Assembly (NCBI GenBank): GCA_028818695.1
Contig: JAPPNK010000011.1
Location: forward strand, 62,001 to 126,000
Length of the DNA stretch: 64,000 nt
Direction of reading: 5' to 3'
Source of the DNA: Candidatus Poribacteria bacterium
Lineage (GTDB): Bacteria; Poribacteria; WGA-4E; GCA-2687025
Shown here: positions 1 through 10,451 of the stretch, piece by piece
Position numbering within the stretch: the first letter of the stretch is position 1
Layout: the number at the start of each line of letters is the position of its first letter
Made by a program: the position numbers and the translations under genes
The notes under the pieces: generated by a model
What the model was told of the DNA's origin: nothing
Database searches by the model: none
The model's input: the letters and a program-made list of their open reading frames with translations, nothing else

Positions 1-1034
1 GAGGCGACAAGATGGTACCTACCCAGCAGCGCATGCGCCTCGGCTATGTTCGAATTAAGACGAAGCGCTTCTCGAATATGCGACAGCGCCTCGTCGTAAC
101 GCTCTGCCGCCAGGCAATAGCCGCCCAGCGCGATCCGCGCCTCGATTGAATCGGGGCTGATCTCTACATAACGCTTGAGCGTCTCAAGAATCTTGTCGAA
201 CCGCTTCATCTTTAAGTAGATGTCCACAAGGTCGCTTATCTGATCGTAGCTGGGATACAGCTTGATGTAGGCTTCATAATTCTCGGCGGCGTTCTCAAGG
301 TTGCCGAGATGTTTGTGAAGACTTGCCAGACTCAAAAAAGGCGCCGGCCAGTTCGAGTTGATCTGAGCCGCGCGTTCATATTCTTGGACGGCAAGCGGAA
401 AACGCTCCGCATGTTCATACAGAGCGCCCAGATGAAGACGGTAATTCGCGTTCAACGGCCGCATATGCGTCAACGCTTCGAACGCTTCGATCGCCTGTTC
501 TGATTTGCGGAGTAAACTCGCAAGTCTGCCGACCATCTCCAAGGAAGAGATATGGGACGGGTCGGCGTCAACCGCTTTCTGAAACAATTCAAACGCGCTT
601 TGATTTCGTCCGCTGTTCACCGCGGCGCGCCCCATGATGTAGTAAGCATGCGCGCAGTTCGGATCGATGGCGATGGCTTTTCGGCACATCTCATTCGCTT
701 TGTGCAGGTTTTGTCCAAAGAAGGATATCTGGCCGGCGTAGGCGTAAAGCCGCGCGGATGCGTTCCCGCTCTCATTCGCCAGCTGGATCGCCTTGTCCAC
801 CGCTTCCCCCGCGCCGAGCGCATCGCCCCGGTATAGACGGTAGAGAGCGTTCATATAATGGGCGCGCGACTGCGACCGCGCGCTCTCTTCCGCCGACAGC
901 GGAGCCGTCTCGATTGCCGCCGACTCCTCTACGAGCGCCCCGGCTTCCTCCTGGGCGCGCGCGCCAACTGCCAAAAGAGCCGCAGCCGCCCACGCCGCCG
1001 TCAGCAGAGCCAGAACGCAGGCGCGTTTACGCAT
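1..1034 (-). CDS. Exported tetratricopeptide-repeat protein, partial (3' end outside window)
   Basis: The reading frame opens at an ATG (1034-1032) and stays open to the left edge, giving 344 residues without a stop. The first 27 residues are a basic start followed by an Ala/Leu-rich stretch ending in ARA-QEE, a typical Sec signal peptide. From about residue 55 onward the protein is built of TPR helices, with the usual A/G-Y-A pattern (for example AYYIMGRAAVNSGR and AIEAFEALTHMRP). TPR arrays bind partner proteins; no catalytic domain is seen. The start overlaps the end of gyrA by 8 nt (ATGCGTAA), so translation is probably coupled to gyrA. The partner and role are unknown. Confidence 0.85.
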   Translation of the reverse strand, partial: MRKRACVLALLTAAWAAAALLAVGARAQEEAGALVEESAAIETAPLSAEESARSQSRAHYMNALYRLYRGDALGAGEAVDKAIQLANESGNASARLYAYAGQISFFGQNLHKANEMCRKAIAIDPNCAHAYYIMGRAAVNSGRNQSAFELFQKAVDADPSHISSLEMVGRLASLLRKSEQAIEAFEALTHMRPLNANYRLHLGALYEHAERFPLAVQEYERAAQINSNWPAPFLSLASLHKHLGNLENAAENYEAYIKLYPSYDQISDLVDIYLKMKRFDKILETLKRYVEISPDSIEARIALGGYCLAAERYDEALSHIREALRLNSNIAEAHALLGRYHLVA

Positions 1035-3636
1035 CGTCCTCATGTTCTTGCGCATAATCTCTCACTTCCTCTTCATTCGACTCTTCCAAATCCTCCGTCT
1101 CGCCGCCGTTTTCGTCCAGACCGCTCCCGCGTTCAAGAATCGCGATGTCCTGAATCCGCTCCTCTTCTTGAAGCGACATGATCCGCACGCCCTGCGTGTT
1201 GCGCCCGATCGGGCGTATATCGGACGCCGCCATGCGCGTCACCATCCCGCGCGAACTGATCACAAACAGCTCGTCGTCTTGGAACACGAGACGCGCGCAC
1301 ACCACTTCTCCGTTTCGCTCACTCGATTTAATTGCAATAATACCAATTCCGCCCCTGTTCTGCAAGCGGTATTCGGAGATTCTTGTCCGTTTGCCGTATC
1401 CGTTCTCGGTGACGACAAGGAGCGTCGGTTCCCCGCTGCCGTTCTCCTCTTCAACCTCTCCCTCCTCTGCGTCGATAGGCTTTGTCACGGCGATGCCGAC
1501 CGCCTCGTCTCCGTTCCGCAGATTGATGCCGCGCACCCCCTGCGCCGACCTGCCCATCACGCGCACATCCTCCTGCGAAAACCGTATCGACATCCCGCCT
1601 CTGGTCGCCATGACGATCTCCTCGTCCGGCTCCGTCAGGCGCACAGCCATAAGCCGGTCCGCCTTGTTTTTAAGCGTCATGGCGATGATGCCGGAGGCGA
1701 GCGGTCTTGAAAAATCTTGAATCGAACAACGCTTTACGACGCCCATGCGCGTCGCAAAGAACAGCGTCCGCGGGTCATCCTCCGAGAAGCTGCGCAGCGG
1801 AACAACAGCGGCGATGTTCTCCTCCGAGCTCAACCGCAGCAGGTTCACCAGCGCGCGCCCTCTTGACTGACGCGTCGCTTCCGGTATCTCATAGACGCGC
1901 AGCCAGTAACAACGTCCGCTGTCTGTGAAACAGAGCAGATACTGATGATTCGAGGCGGTGAAAATCGACTCAACAAAGTCGCCGTCCTTCGTCCCCATTC
2001 CGCGCACCCCGACTCCGCCGCGCCGCTGGCTTCGGTAGGTCGAAACAGGCAGCCGCTTGATGTAGCCGCTTCGCGTCAGCGTGATAACCATGTCCTCGTC
2101 GGCGACAAGGTCTTCTACAGAGAGGTTGCCGGGGTCAATAGCGATGGCGGTGCGCCGCTTGTCGCCGTAATCCTCCTTCAACTTTTTCAGCTCCTCCTTG
2201 ATGATGTTGCGGATGAGCAGGTCGCTTTCGAGAATGGCGCGGTATTCCTCCGCCTTGACAAGCAGGTCGTTGTAATCGTCGTTGATCTTCTGCCGTTCAA
2301 GACCGGTGAGCCGTTGAAGCGTCAGCCCCAGGACGGCGGACGCCTGCCGATTCGTCAGCTCAAAACGATCTATCAAAACGGCGCGCGCGTCGTCCGGCGA
2401 GTTCGCTTCTTGGACAATTTCAATGATCTCGTCAATGTTGGAAAGCGCGGTCCTGTACCCTTCCAGCAGATGCAGCTGCGCCTCCGCCCGCCGAAGCTTG
2501 AACGCTGTCCGCCGCCGCACAACCTCCCGCCGATGCTCTATGTAGTAGTGAAGCATTTCAGGCAGGTTGAGCCGTCTCGGCATGCCGTTTACCAAGCAGA
2601 GCGACAGGACGTTAAACGAGGTCTGCAGATAGGTGTGCTTGAACAGCTTATTGAGAACGACCTGCGGCGTCTCGCCCCGTTTCAGCTCAACGACGACCCG
2701 TATCTCCCGGTCCGATTCGTCGCGCACATCGCCGATGCCTTCAACAACCTTGTCGTTGGCTGCTTTGGCGATCTGCTCTATGAGCCGATTTTTTTTGATG
2801 TCGTAGGGAATCTCGGTGATGACAATGATGTCGCGGTTTTTTCCTTCGCCCGGTTCGATATGCGTCCGCGCGCGGATCGGAATGGAGCCGCGCCCCGTCG
2901 CGTACGCATCCCGAATCCCCTCAACGCCCAGAATGATGCCGCCGGTCGGAAAGTCGGGACCCTTGATGAACTGCATCAGATCCTCTAGCGACGCCTCCGG
3001 CCGATCAATGTAATACACCAGCGCGTCGATCACCTCGGTCAAATTCTGGGGCGGAATGTGCGTCATATATCCGACGCCGATGCCTGTCGTCCCATTGATG
3101 AGCAGGTTTGGCAGCTTGCCAGGCAGAACGGACGGCTCCGTGGTCGACTCCTTATAATTCGGATGAAAATCGACCGTGTCCTGGTCAATGTCTAGAAGCA
3201 GCTCGTCGGCGATGTTCTCCATACGCACTTCGGTGTACCGCATGGCGCCGGGCGGATCGTTATCGATGGAGCCGAAGTTGCCCTGCCCTTCAAGGAGCGG
3301 ATAGCGCATCGCAAAGTCCTGCGCCATGCGGACGAGCGTCTGGTAGATCGACCCGTCGCCGTGGGGGTGGTAGTTTTTCATGACTTCGCCAACGACGCCG
3401 GCGCATTTGTCAGGGGCGCGGGAGGATGTGAGATTCTCTTCTCTCATGGCGTAAAGAATGCGGCGGGAGCTCGGTTTCAAACCGTCTCGGACATCCGGGA
3501 TCGCGCGGTTTGTGTTAACATTAACCGCATAGGTGAGATAGGCGTTGCGCAGCTCGTCCTCAATAGACCGCTCAACAACATGTCCCCGCAGGTCCTGTTC
3601 GGTCTCCGTCGCGTTGTCGTTTTCGGGCGGGCGCAT
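1027..3636 (-). CDS. gyrA: DNA gyrase subunit A
   Basis: 869 residues from the ATG at 3636, which is preceded by AAGGAGTCAAACAGG; an in-frame TTG at 3693 would add 19 unsupported residues. This is the breaking-rejoining subunit of gyrase, which introduces negative supercoils together with GyrB (not in this window). The N-terminal part shows AIPDVRDGLKP, the quinolone pocket HPHGDGSIYQ, the catalytic tyrosine in AMRYTEVRM and GPDFPTGGII. The C-terminal beta-pinwheel carries a GyrA-box as QRRGGVG, with Val in place of the usual Lys, and ends in an acidic tail. The box argues for GyrA rather than ParC. Positions equivalent to E. coli Ser83 and Asp87 read Gly and Gln. Confidence 0.96.
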   Translation of the reverse strand: MRPPENDNATETEQDLRGHVVERSIEDELRNAYLTYAVNVNTNRAIPDVRDGLKPSSRRILYAMREENLTSSRAPDKCAGVVGEVMKNYHPHGDGSIYQTLVRMAQDFAMRYPLLEGQGNFGSIDNDPPGAMRYTEVRMENIADELLLDIDQDTVDFHPNYKESTTEPSVLPGKLPNLLINGTTGIGVGYMTHIPPQNLTEVIDALVYYIDRPEASLEDLMQFIKGPDFPTGGIILGVEGIRDAYATGRGSIPIRARTHIEPGEGKNRDIIVITEIPYDIKKNRLIEQIAKAANDKVVEGIGDVRDESDREIRVVVELKRGETPQVVLNKLFKHTYLQTSFNVLSLCLVNGMPRRLNLPEMLHYYIEHRREVVRRRTAFKLRRAEAQLHLLEGYRTALSNIDEIIEIVQEANSPDDARAVLIDRFELTNRQASAVLGLTLQRLTGLERQKINDDYNDLLVKAEEYRAILESDLLIRNIIKEELKKLKEDYGDKRRTAIAIDPGNLSVEDLVADEDMVITLTRSGYIKRLPVSTYRSQRRGGVGVRGMGTKDGDFVESIFTASNHQYLLCFTDSGRCYWLRVYEIPEATRQSRGRALVNLLRLSSEENIAAVVPLRSFSEDDPRTLFFATRMGVVKRCSIQDFSRPLASGIIAMTLKNKADRLMAVRLTEPDEEIVMATRGGMSIRFSQEDVRVMGRSAQGVRGINLRNGDEAVGIAVTKPIDAEEGEVEEENGSGEPTLLVVTENGYGKRTRISEYRLQNRGGIGIIAIKSSERNGEVVCARLVFQDDELFVISSRGMVTRMAASDIRPIGRNTQGVRIMSLQEEERIQDIAILERGSGLDENGGETEDLEESNEEEVRDYAQEHEDDA

Positions 3637-3699
3637 CGTCCTGTTTGACTCCTTGGGTTGAATCGCTCCGTCAGCCTCTCTTTTATGATACAATAAACG

Positions 3700-3726
3700 G
3701 GCGCAAAACGCTAAGAGCGTTGCGCC
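3700..3726. promoter_or_regulatory. Imperfect inverted repeat in the divergent gyrA/xylA spacer
   Basis: The two arms GCGCAAAACGCT and AGCGTTGCGC pair around a 3-nt loop with one bulge, giving roughly 11 G+C-rich base pairs. It lies between the divergent gyrA and xylA starts. It could be an operator or a 5'-leader hairpin of gyrA; no U tract follows on either strand, so a terminator is unlikely. Confidence 0.4.
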
Positions 3727-3785
3727 GCTGTATGCTGTACGATGACGTTTAGTCCGCCGTTGCGCCGAGACTTTGGAGAGTATCT

Positions 3786-5099
3786 ATGAACGAGCATTTT
3801 CCCGACGTACCGACCATCCCGTTTGAGGGACCCCAGAGCGACAACCCGCTCGCGTTTCGCCATTACAACGCCGACGAACAGGTCGAGGGGCTGGCGATGA
3901 AAGACCATTTTCGGTTCGCCGTCGCCTACTGGCACACCTTCCGCGGAACGGGGCAAGACCCGTTCGGCGCGCCGACCATGCAGCGGCCGTGGGAGGCGCC
4001 GGCGGACAGCGTCGACAACGCGAAACGGCGGGCGGAGGCAGCGTTTGAGTTCATCTCCAAGCTCGGCGCGCCCTTCTACTGTTTCCACGACCGCGACATC
4101 GCCCCTGAAGGAGAAACGCTCAAAGAAACGAACGCGAACCTGGACGCTGTCGTCGACACGCTGGAGCGGCTGCAAGAGGCGACCGGCGTCCGTCTGCTCT
4201 GGGGTACAGCCAATCTGTTTTCGAACCCGCGCTTCATGCATGGCGCGGCGACCAGCTGCAACGCCGAAACGTTCGCCTACGCCGCCGCCCAGGTCAAAAA
4301 AGCGCTTGAAGCGACGCTCCGCCTCGGCGGAGAGAACTACGTCTTCTGGGGCGGGCGGGAAGGCTACGCGACCCTGCTCAACACCGACATGAAACGGGAA
4401 CTAGACCATCTCGGCGCCTTTTTCCACATGGCGGTCGATTACGCCCAAAAAATCGGCTTCACAGGACAGTTTCTGATAGAGCCGAAGCCGATGGAGCCGA
4501 CGAAGCACCAGTACGATTTTGACGCTGCCGCATGCGTCGCCTTTTTGAAAACCTACGGCCTGGACGAGCATTTTAAACTGAACATCGAAACGAACCATGC
4601 GACTCTGGCAGGACATACGATGGGGCATGAGCTGGAAACGGCGGCGATGCATGGCCTCCTCGGCTCCATCGACGCGAATCGAGGCGATACGCTGCTGGGA
4701 TGGGACACCGATCAGTTTCCGACCGACATCTACCTCACAACGGAGGTCATGCTGATTGTGCTGAAGCATGGGGGGCTTGCGCCGGGCGGTTTCAATTTTG
4801 ACGCGAAGGTTCGGCGCGAGAGCTTTGAGCCGATCGATCTGTTCCACGCGCATATCGGGGCGATGGACGCTTTCGCCCGCGGATTGAAGATTGCCGCGGC
4901 GATACGCGCGGACGGGGCGCTGGACGAAATGTTGACGGCGCGTTACAGTTCTTGGGACAGCGGACTCGGCGCGCAGATCGAATCGGGCGAACTCGGCTTT
5001 GAGGAGCTGGAGAGGCTCATGCTTGAAAAAGGAGAGCCTGCCGCCAACGAGTCTGGACGCCAAGAGCTGTTTGAAAACGTCGTCAACCGATTCATCTGA
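3786..5099 (+). CDS. xylA: Xylose isomerase
   Basis: 437 residues, almost the same length as the E. coli enzyme (440). It interconverts D-xylose and D-xylulose (and D-glucose and D-fructose) in the cytoplasm using two divalent metal ions. The catalytic His is in [13 protein letters not shown]. The metal ligands are visible in [39 protein letters not shown] and GGFNFDAK, and VFWGGREGY is a family signature. A GGAGAG ribosome site sits 6 nt before the ATG. No xylulokinase or pentose transporter is adjacent; the next gene, 34 nt downstream, is an ATP-grasp ligase, so the operon is not a classical xyl operon. Confidence 0.97.
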   Translation: MNEHFPDVPTIPFEGPQSDNPLAFRHYNADEQVEGLAMKDHFRFAVAYWHTFRGTGQDPFGAPTMQRPWEAPADSVDNAKRRAEAAFEFISKLGAPFYCFHDRDIAPEGETLKETNANLDAVVDTLERLQEATGVRLLWGTANLFSNPRFMHGAATSCNAETFAYAAAQVKKALEATLRLGGENYVFWGGREGYATLLNTDMKRELDHLGAFFHMAVDYAQKIGFTGQFLIEPKPMEPTKHQYDFDAAACVAFLKTYGLDEHFKLNIETNHATLAGHTMGHELETAAMHGLLGSIDANRGDTLLGWDTDQFPTDIYLTTEVMLIVLKHGGLAPGGFNFDAKVRRESFEPIDLFHAHIGAMDAFARGLKIAAAIRADGALDEMLTARYSSWDSGLGAQIESGELGFEELERLMLEKGEPAANESGRQELFENVVNRFI

Positions 5100-5133
5100 T
5101 TGTATCCACATCCAACCTGTATAGGCGGATTGA

Positions 5134-6015
5134 ATGCGAATAGGCATCCTCTCGCGCGCCGCTGGCGCCTACTCAACCCGCGCCTTGATGCTGGCGGCGA
5201 GCCGCGCCGGGCATCAGACGGCTGTCATGGACCCCTGGAAGTGCGCGCTCTACATCCGCGCTGGTTCGCCGCGCGTCATGTATGAGGGCAGCTCGGTCGA
5301 TCATCTAGACGCGGTGATTGCTCGATTCGGCTCCGCGACAGCGGCATACGGAATTGAAGTACTGCGGCAATTTGAAAGCGCCGGCGCGTTCGCTTTGAAC
5401 TCCGCGGCGGCCGTCGAAACCGCGAGGCATAAATGGCGCAGCCTCCTTGCCTTTGAAAAGGCAGGCCTCCCAATTCCCCCCACCTTCACCGCAGGCGACG
5501 CAAATGTTTTGGAAAAGGCGGTGAAACGGGTCGGCGGCTATCCGTTCATAGCGAAGCCGTTTGAAGGGACGCAGGGATCGGGGATCATCCTCTTTGAAAC
5601 GCCTGTTTCAGCAAAATCGACCCTGTCGGCGTTGTGGAGCTTGAGCCGCAACTATATTGGGCAGCAGTTCTATCCTGAGGCGGAGGGAGTCGACATCCGC
5701 GCGATGGTGATCGGAGAAAAGGTGGAGGGGGCAATCCGCCGCGTCGCGCCGAAGGGGGAATTTCGCGCAAATCTGCACTGCGGCGGCGCGGGGTATATGA
5801 CGCGCATCAGCCCCAGCATGGAGCGCGTCGCTGTCGCCGCGGCGAAGGCGGTCGGCCTCGGCTTCGCGGGGGTCGATATGCTGCAGGTCGGGCAGGATAT
5901 CTATGTGCTGGAAGCGAATCCGTCCCCAGGGCTGGAAGGCATAGAAACTGCGACCGGCATCGACATGGCGGCGCGCGTCATTCGATACGTCGAAACGCTC
6001 TTGAAAGGAAAATAA
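5134..6015 (+). CDS. RimK-family ATP-grasp amino-acid ligase
   Basis: 293 residues, matching RimK-like ligases of about 300. An N-terminal pre-ATP-grasp domain begins MRIGILSRAAGAYSTRAL, and an ATP-grasp fold spans about residues 95-290. The ATP loop is FIAKPFEGTQGSGI, and the Mg-binding end is LEANPSPGLEGIE with the conserved Glu and Asn. RimK adds glutamate to the C terminus of ribosomal protein S6; relatives add glutamate or other amino acids to LysW or coenzyme F420, so the acceptor cannot be told from sequence. It is read with xylA upstream and the sulfatase 4 nt downstream. Confidence 0.85.
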   Translation: MRIGILSRAAGAYSTRALMLAASRAGHQTAVMDPWKCALYIRAGSPRVMYEGSSVDHLDAVIARFGSATAAYGIEVLRQFESAGAFALNSAAAVETARHKWRSLLAFEKAGLPIPPTFTAGDANVLEKAVKRVGGYPFIAKPFEGTQGSGIILFETPVSAKSTLSALWSLSRNYIGQQFYPEAEGVDIRAMVIGEKVEGAIRRVAPKGEFRANLHCGGAGYMTRISPSMERVAVAAAKAVGLGFAGVDMLQVGQDIYVLEANPSPGLEGIETATGIDMAARVIRYVETLLKGK

Positions 6016-6019
6016 GCGC

Positions 6020-7462
6020 ATGGCGAATCGGCCGAATATACTTTTTTTGATGACCGATCAGATGCAGGGGCGGACGGTTGAGCCTGACCATCCCTGCCGA
6101 ACCCCGAATTTTGATCGACTTGCGGAGCGCGGTACGCGGTTCACGCGCGCCTACACCCCCAACGCTGTCTGTTCGCCCGCCCGCGCGAGTCTCATGACGG
6201 GCTTGCTGCCGCACACGCATGGCGTCCTTGAGGTGACCCACTGCGTCGATGACGACCAGTGCGTTCTGCGAACGGAGCATCCGCACTGGGCGCAGCGCCT
6301 TGAAGCCGCGGGCTATCAAAACGGCTATTTCGGAAAATGGCATGTGGAGCGGTCGAACGATCTCACCGCGTTCGGATGGCAAACCGACTTCGGCAGCCAG
6401 AGCGGCGGCTTCCGCGCCTACAGATCCAAGGTACAGAAAGCGGCCGGCAAAGAGCGCCTTTCCCTTTCCCGAAAAAACAATCTGCCGTCAGGCTACAACA
6501 AAACGACGCTCTACGGCGTGACGAATCTCCCCCCCGAAGCGCGCGGAATGGGCGCGACGACCGACCTTGCCCTGCAGTTTCTCAAAGAAGCCGTCCAAGG
6601 CTCCGACCCATGGTGCTGCTTTGCGAGCGTAACGGAGCCGCATGACCCTTTCATCGCCGGCGAAGAGGCGTTTGCGCTGTACGACGTTGACGCGCTTGAG
6701 CTGCCGCCGAATGTCCATGACGACATGTCGGACCGACCGGGCGTCTATCGGAAGGCGGCGCGGACATGGGCGGACATGACTGACCGCGAGAAAAAGGAGG
6801 CTGCCGCATGCTACTGCGCCTCCATCACAGAGATTGACGCGCAATTCGGGCGGCTTCTAAACGCCGTGGAGGAGGCGGGGCAGCTTGAAAACACAATCGT
6901 CGTCCTGACAAGCGACCATGGGGAGCTGCTGGGCGCGCATGGGTTGTATTGCAAGAACTTCACCGGGTTTGAGGAGGTGTACCACATCCCGTTGATTGTC
7001 AGCGGTCCAGGCGTACAGCAGGGAAGCGTCAGCTCGGCGCGCGTCGGGCTGCATGACCTGGCGCCGACGCTCCTGGAGTTGGCGGACGCGGAGCCGATCG
7101 GCGCGCCCGATTCCCGCTCCTTCGCCTCGGCGCTGCGCGGCTCCGAGGGCGCGTCCGACCAGTTCACGCAAGGCTTTGCCGAATACCACGGCGGACGATA
7201 CAGGCTGACGCAGCGCGTCGTCTGGGACGGCTCTTGGAAGCTGGTCTGGAACGGGTTCGACTTCGATGAGCTGTACGACCTAGAAACCGATCCGTATGAG
7301 ATGCGGAACCGCATAGACGATCCGTCCTGTCAGGAACGCGTCGAGTCGCTCATGCGCCAGGCGTGGCGCGTTGTCAGGGACACCAAGGACCGCGCGCTTT
7401 TCAATTCGCATTATCCGATTCTGCGCCTCGCTCCAGTCGGTCCAAACATCTTGGACGGCTAG
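6020..7462 (+). CDS. Cys-type sulfatase (alkaline phosphatase superfamily)
   Basis: 480 residues. The motif CSPAR at residues 51-55 is the sulfatase signature C-x-P-x-R, whose Cys must be oxidised to formylglycine. Metal ligands are visible as MTDQ near the start and TSDHGELLGAHG near residue 295. The family hydrolyses sulfate esters, often on polysaccharides or glycolipids. The N terminus (MANRPNILFLMTDQ) has no obvious signal peptide, so it may be cytoplasmic or use another export route. The start is preceded by AAAGGA and sits 4 nt after the rimK-like stop, so the genes are cotranscribed. No formylglycine-generating enzyme lies in this window. The substrate is unknown. Confidence 0.92.
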   Translation: MANRPNILFLMTDQMQGRTVEPDHPCRTPNFDRLAERGTRFTRAYTPNAVCSPARASLMTGLLPHTHGVLEVTHCVDDDQCVLRTEHPHWAQRLEAAGYQNGYFGKWHVERSNDLTAFGWQTDFGSQSGGFRAYRSKVQKAAGKERLSLSRKNNLPSGYNKTTLYGVTNLPPEARGMGATTDLALQFLKEAVQGSDPWCCFASVTEPHDPFIAGEEAFALYDVDALELPPNVHDDMSDRPGVYRKAARTWADMTDREKKEAAACYCASITEIDAQFGRLLNAVEEAGQLENTIVVLTSDHGELLGAHGLYCKNFTGFEEVYHIPLIVSGPGVQQGSVSSARVGLHDLAPTLLELADAEPIGAPDSRSFASALRGSEGASDQFTQGFAEYHGGRYRLTQRVVWDGSWKLVWNGFDFDELYDLETDPYEMRNRIDDPSCQERVESLMRQAWRVVRDTKDRALFNSHYPILRLAPVGPNILDG

Positions 7463-7503
7463 CGGCCGCTTTGCGATTTGCGCGTCCATGTGCGATACTA
7501 ATG

Positions 7504-7530
7504 TTGACATTCTGACATGGCGCATAAGAT
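7504..7530 (+). promoter_or_regulatory. Possible sigma-70 promoter for the YceI/DUF3179 genes
   Basis: TTGACA and TAAGAT are separated by 15 bp, about 165 bp before the yceI-like start. The spacing is shorter than at the other promoters here, so this is weak. The rest of the 234-bp spacer shows only a 22-codon frame (7517-7585) without support. Confidence 0.3.
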
Positions 7531-7696
7531 GAGGCGTTTGAACGAATGGGGCTTGATTGATGAAGAAAAGCGCAAGCGATTCTGATCGTTGTTCCTGCGC
7601 AGGCGGGACGGAAATCTACAGAGTCGCAGACCGCATTCAGACATGCCCCATCCTAAGCCCAACATTGCGGCATTTCACAGCTAGGAGTAGCCAATC

Positions 7697-8476
7697 ATGA
7701 AACGATTCTGGGTCGCCGCGGCCGCCGCGTTCTTTATCGCGTTCTCAGCCCCGGCTCTTGATTTTTATGCGTCGGGCGAAGAAAGGGACAAAAAAGAAAC
7801 GACGATAGACCTTGTCAAATTCATCGCCAAAGCTCCCATCCCTGTCGGCAAATTTGAGGGCAAGACGCAAAAGGCGTTTGCCCATGTGAACATCAAAGAC
7901 ATGAGCGATCTGGCGGCGGGCGCGAGGGCGATCTTCCGCGTCGATCTCGCGTCGATCAAAACAGGCATCAGGCTGCGCGACAGGGACATGCGCGACAAAT
8001 ACCTCCATACAGACAAGTACCCCCATGCCGAATTCATGCTGGAGAAGATCACGGCAATCTATACGGTGAAGGAGGAGGACGGGAAAACAACAAAGACGCC
8101 TGTCAAGGGTCTTGCGCCAGGCGTCGAAACGCATCTGGACGCGGAGGGTACGCTTCAGATCCACGGCGTCAAAAAACAGATACAGCTGAAAGGCTTTCGG
8201 GTAACGCATATGCCGGAAAGCGAGGAGACGAAAAAGGACCGCAAAGGGGGTCTGCTGAAAACGGTCGGATCGTTCGAGATCGATATGACCGATTACAGCG
8301 TCAAGCAGCCGCGCGTGGCGCTCTTTACGGTGGAGAAAAAGGTCAAGCTTGAGTTCAACATTCTCTTAGGAACAGGCGAAAAGAAGGTTGTCTCCCTGCC
8401 TGAAGAAAAAGAAGAAGAGAAGGAAGCCGAGACGCTCAAACCTGAATCGACGCCTGCGGAAAACAGCGGTCAATGA
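7697..8476 (+). CDS. YceI-family exported lipid-binding-like protein
   Basis: 259 residues with a cleavable signal peptide over about residues 1-21 (MKRFWVAAAAAFFIAFSAPA). The rest fits the YceI lipocalin-like barrel, whose hallmark is seen as RDRDMRDKYLHTDKYPHAEF. YceI proteins bind polyisoprenoid-type lipids in the periplasm; the ligand here is unknown. A strongly charged Glu/Lys tail over the last 25 residues is not part of the usual fold. AGGAG lies 9 nt before the ATG. The stop overlaps the next start (ATGA), indicating coupling to the DUF3179 protein. Confidence 0.88.
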   Translation: MKRFWVAAAAAFFIAFSAPALDFYASGEERDKKETTIDLVKFIAKAPIPVGKFEGKTQKAFAHVNIKDMSDLAAGARAIFRVDLASIKTGIRLRDRDMRDKYLHTDKYPHAEFMLEKITAIYTVKEEDGKTTKTPVKGLAPGVETHLDAEGTLQIHGVKKQIQLKGFRVTHMPESEETKKDRKGGLLKTVGSFEIDMTDYSVKQPRVALFTVEKKVKLEFNILLGTGEKKVVSLPEEKEEEKEAETLKPESTPAENSGQ

Positions 8477-9645
8477 CAGCGCAGAGCAGAAGACGCGGAA
8501 AGTTTGCATGCCTCCTTGGAGCGATTTTATTGTGCGCCTCCGTTTTAGCGGAAGAGAACGCGCCGGCAGAGCAGCCTGAAGTGGACGAAAGCCCCCCTGT
8601 TGAAACGCCTGAAGCGGAAATAACCGCCAAGCCGAGCGAGAAGTTGATAGAGCAGGTGTGGGAGAAGTACAGCGTCTTCTTTCCAGACGAAACGCTCCAC
8701 TCCATACCCTTAGAGAAGATATTCCCTGGCGCGCCCATCGACATGATACCCGCGCTGACGCGCCCGAAGATGATCAAAGCGGACGAAGCGGCATATCTGA
8801 ACGACGACGATTCTGTCCTCGGAATCGAGATCAACGGGGACGCGCGCGCCTTTCCGCTGCGCGTCATGCTGTGGCATGAGATCGTCAACGACGTCATTGG
8901 CGAAATCCCCGTCTCCGTCACATACTGCCCTCTCTGCGGGACAGGCATCGCGTTCGACTCGCGCCTCGACGGCAAGATGACGCGGTTCGGCGTGTCGGGC
9001 TTGCTCCATAACAACGACCTTCTCATGTACAACCGCGGCGCCGACATCCCCTCCTTGTGGCAGCAGGCGCAGGGGAAGGCGGTCGCCGGTCCGCTGACGG
9101 GAACGCAGCTGGAGTTCCTGCCCGTAACGCACACCTCATGGGAGGACTGGAAAGCGCGCCATCCACAAACGACCGTCCTGAGCCTTGAGACGGGGCATCA
9201 GCGCAATTACGACATGAATCCGTATAAAAATTATGAGCAGGAAAAGCAGCCTTATTTTCCGATGAGCGACCTTCGTTACGACATGCCTTTGAAGACGTGG
9301 GTGTACGGCGTCGTCGTCAACGGGCAGGCGCGGGCGTACCCTGTCGCGCAGCTCAAAACGAAACGGTTGACGCATGACAAGCTGGGCGAAACGAATCTGC
9401 TGCTGATTGTCGGAGGCGGAGAGGCTCCGAATGCGCGCGCCTACCTCCGCGGCGCCCGTTCGTTTCATTTTAAAGGCGAAAAATTGATGGACGAGAGGGA
9501 TCTCGCCTGGGAAATAACGGAATCGGCTTTGAAGGGACCGGACGGGGAAGAATTGCCTCGAATCGGCTCGGCGTTTGCGTCTTACTGGTTTGCGTGGACG
9601 GCGTTTTACCCGCATACAGACATTTACAACAGCGAAGCGCCTTAA
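8473..9645 (+). CDS. DUF3179-domain exported protein
   Basis: 390 residues with a signal peptide (hydrophobic stretch at about residues 10-26 ending VLAEE). The DUF3179 domain follows, with the family features GDARAFPLRVMLWHEIVND, VTYCPLCGTGIAF and SGLLHNNDLLMYNR. The two cysteines of the C-P-L-C pair could bind metal or form a disulfide. The biochemical role of DUF3179 is not known. It overlaps the YceI-like gene by 4 nt, so both probably act together in the envelope. Confidence 0.88.
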   Translation: MTAQSRRRGKFACLLGAILLCASVLAEENAPAEQPEVDESPPVETPEAEITAKPSEKLIEQVWEKYSVFFPDETLHSIPLEKIFPGAPIDMIPALTRPKMIKADEAAYLNDDDSVLGIEINGDARAFPLRVMLWHEIVNDVIGEIPVSVTYCPLCGTGIAFDSRLDGKMTRFGVSGLLHNNDLLMYNRGADIPSLWQQAQGKAVAGPLTGTQLEFLPVTHTSWEDWKARHPQTTVLSLETGHQRNYDMNPYKNYEQEKQPYFPMSDLRYDMPLKTWVYGVVVNGQARAYPVAQLKTKRLTHDKLGETNLLLIVGGGEAPNARAYLRGARSFHFKGEKLMDERDLAWEITESALKGPDGEELPRIGSAFASYWFAWTAFYPHTDIYNSEAP

Positions 9646-9660
9646 CAGGAAAGGAAATGA

Positions 9661-10440
<780 letters not shown>

Positions 10441-10451
10441 AAGAGATAGAT

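Noticed and set aside
1945-2988. 347-codon plus-strand frame
   Set aside because: It is antisense to gyrA; the coding signal is fully explained by gyrA.
7517-7585. 22-codon frame in the spacer before the YceI gene
   Set aside because: It has no ribosome site and no support; it falls just over a possible promoter.
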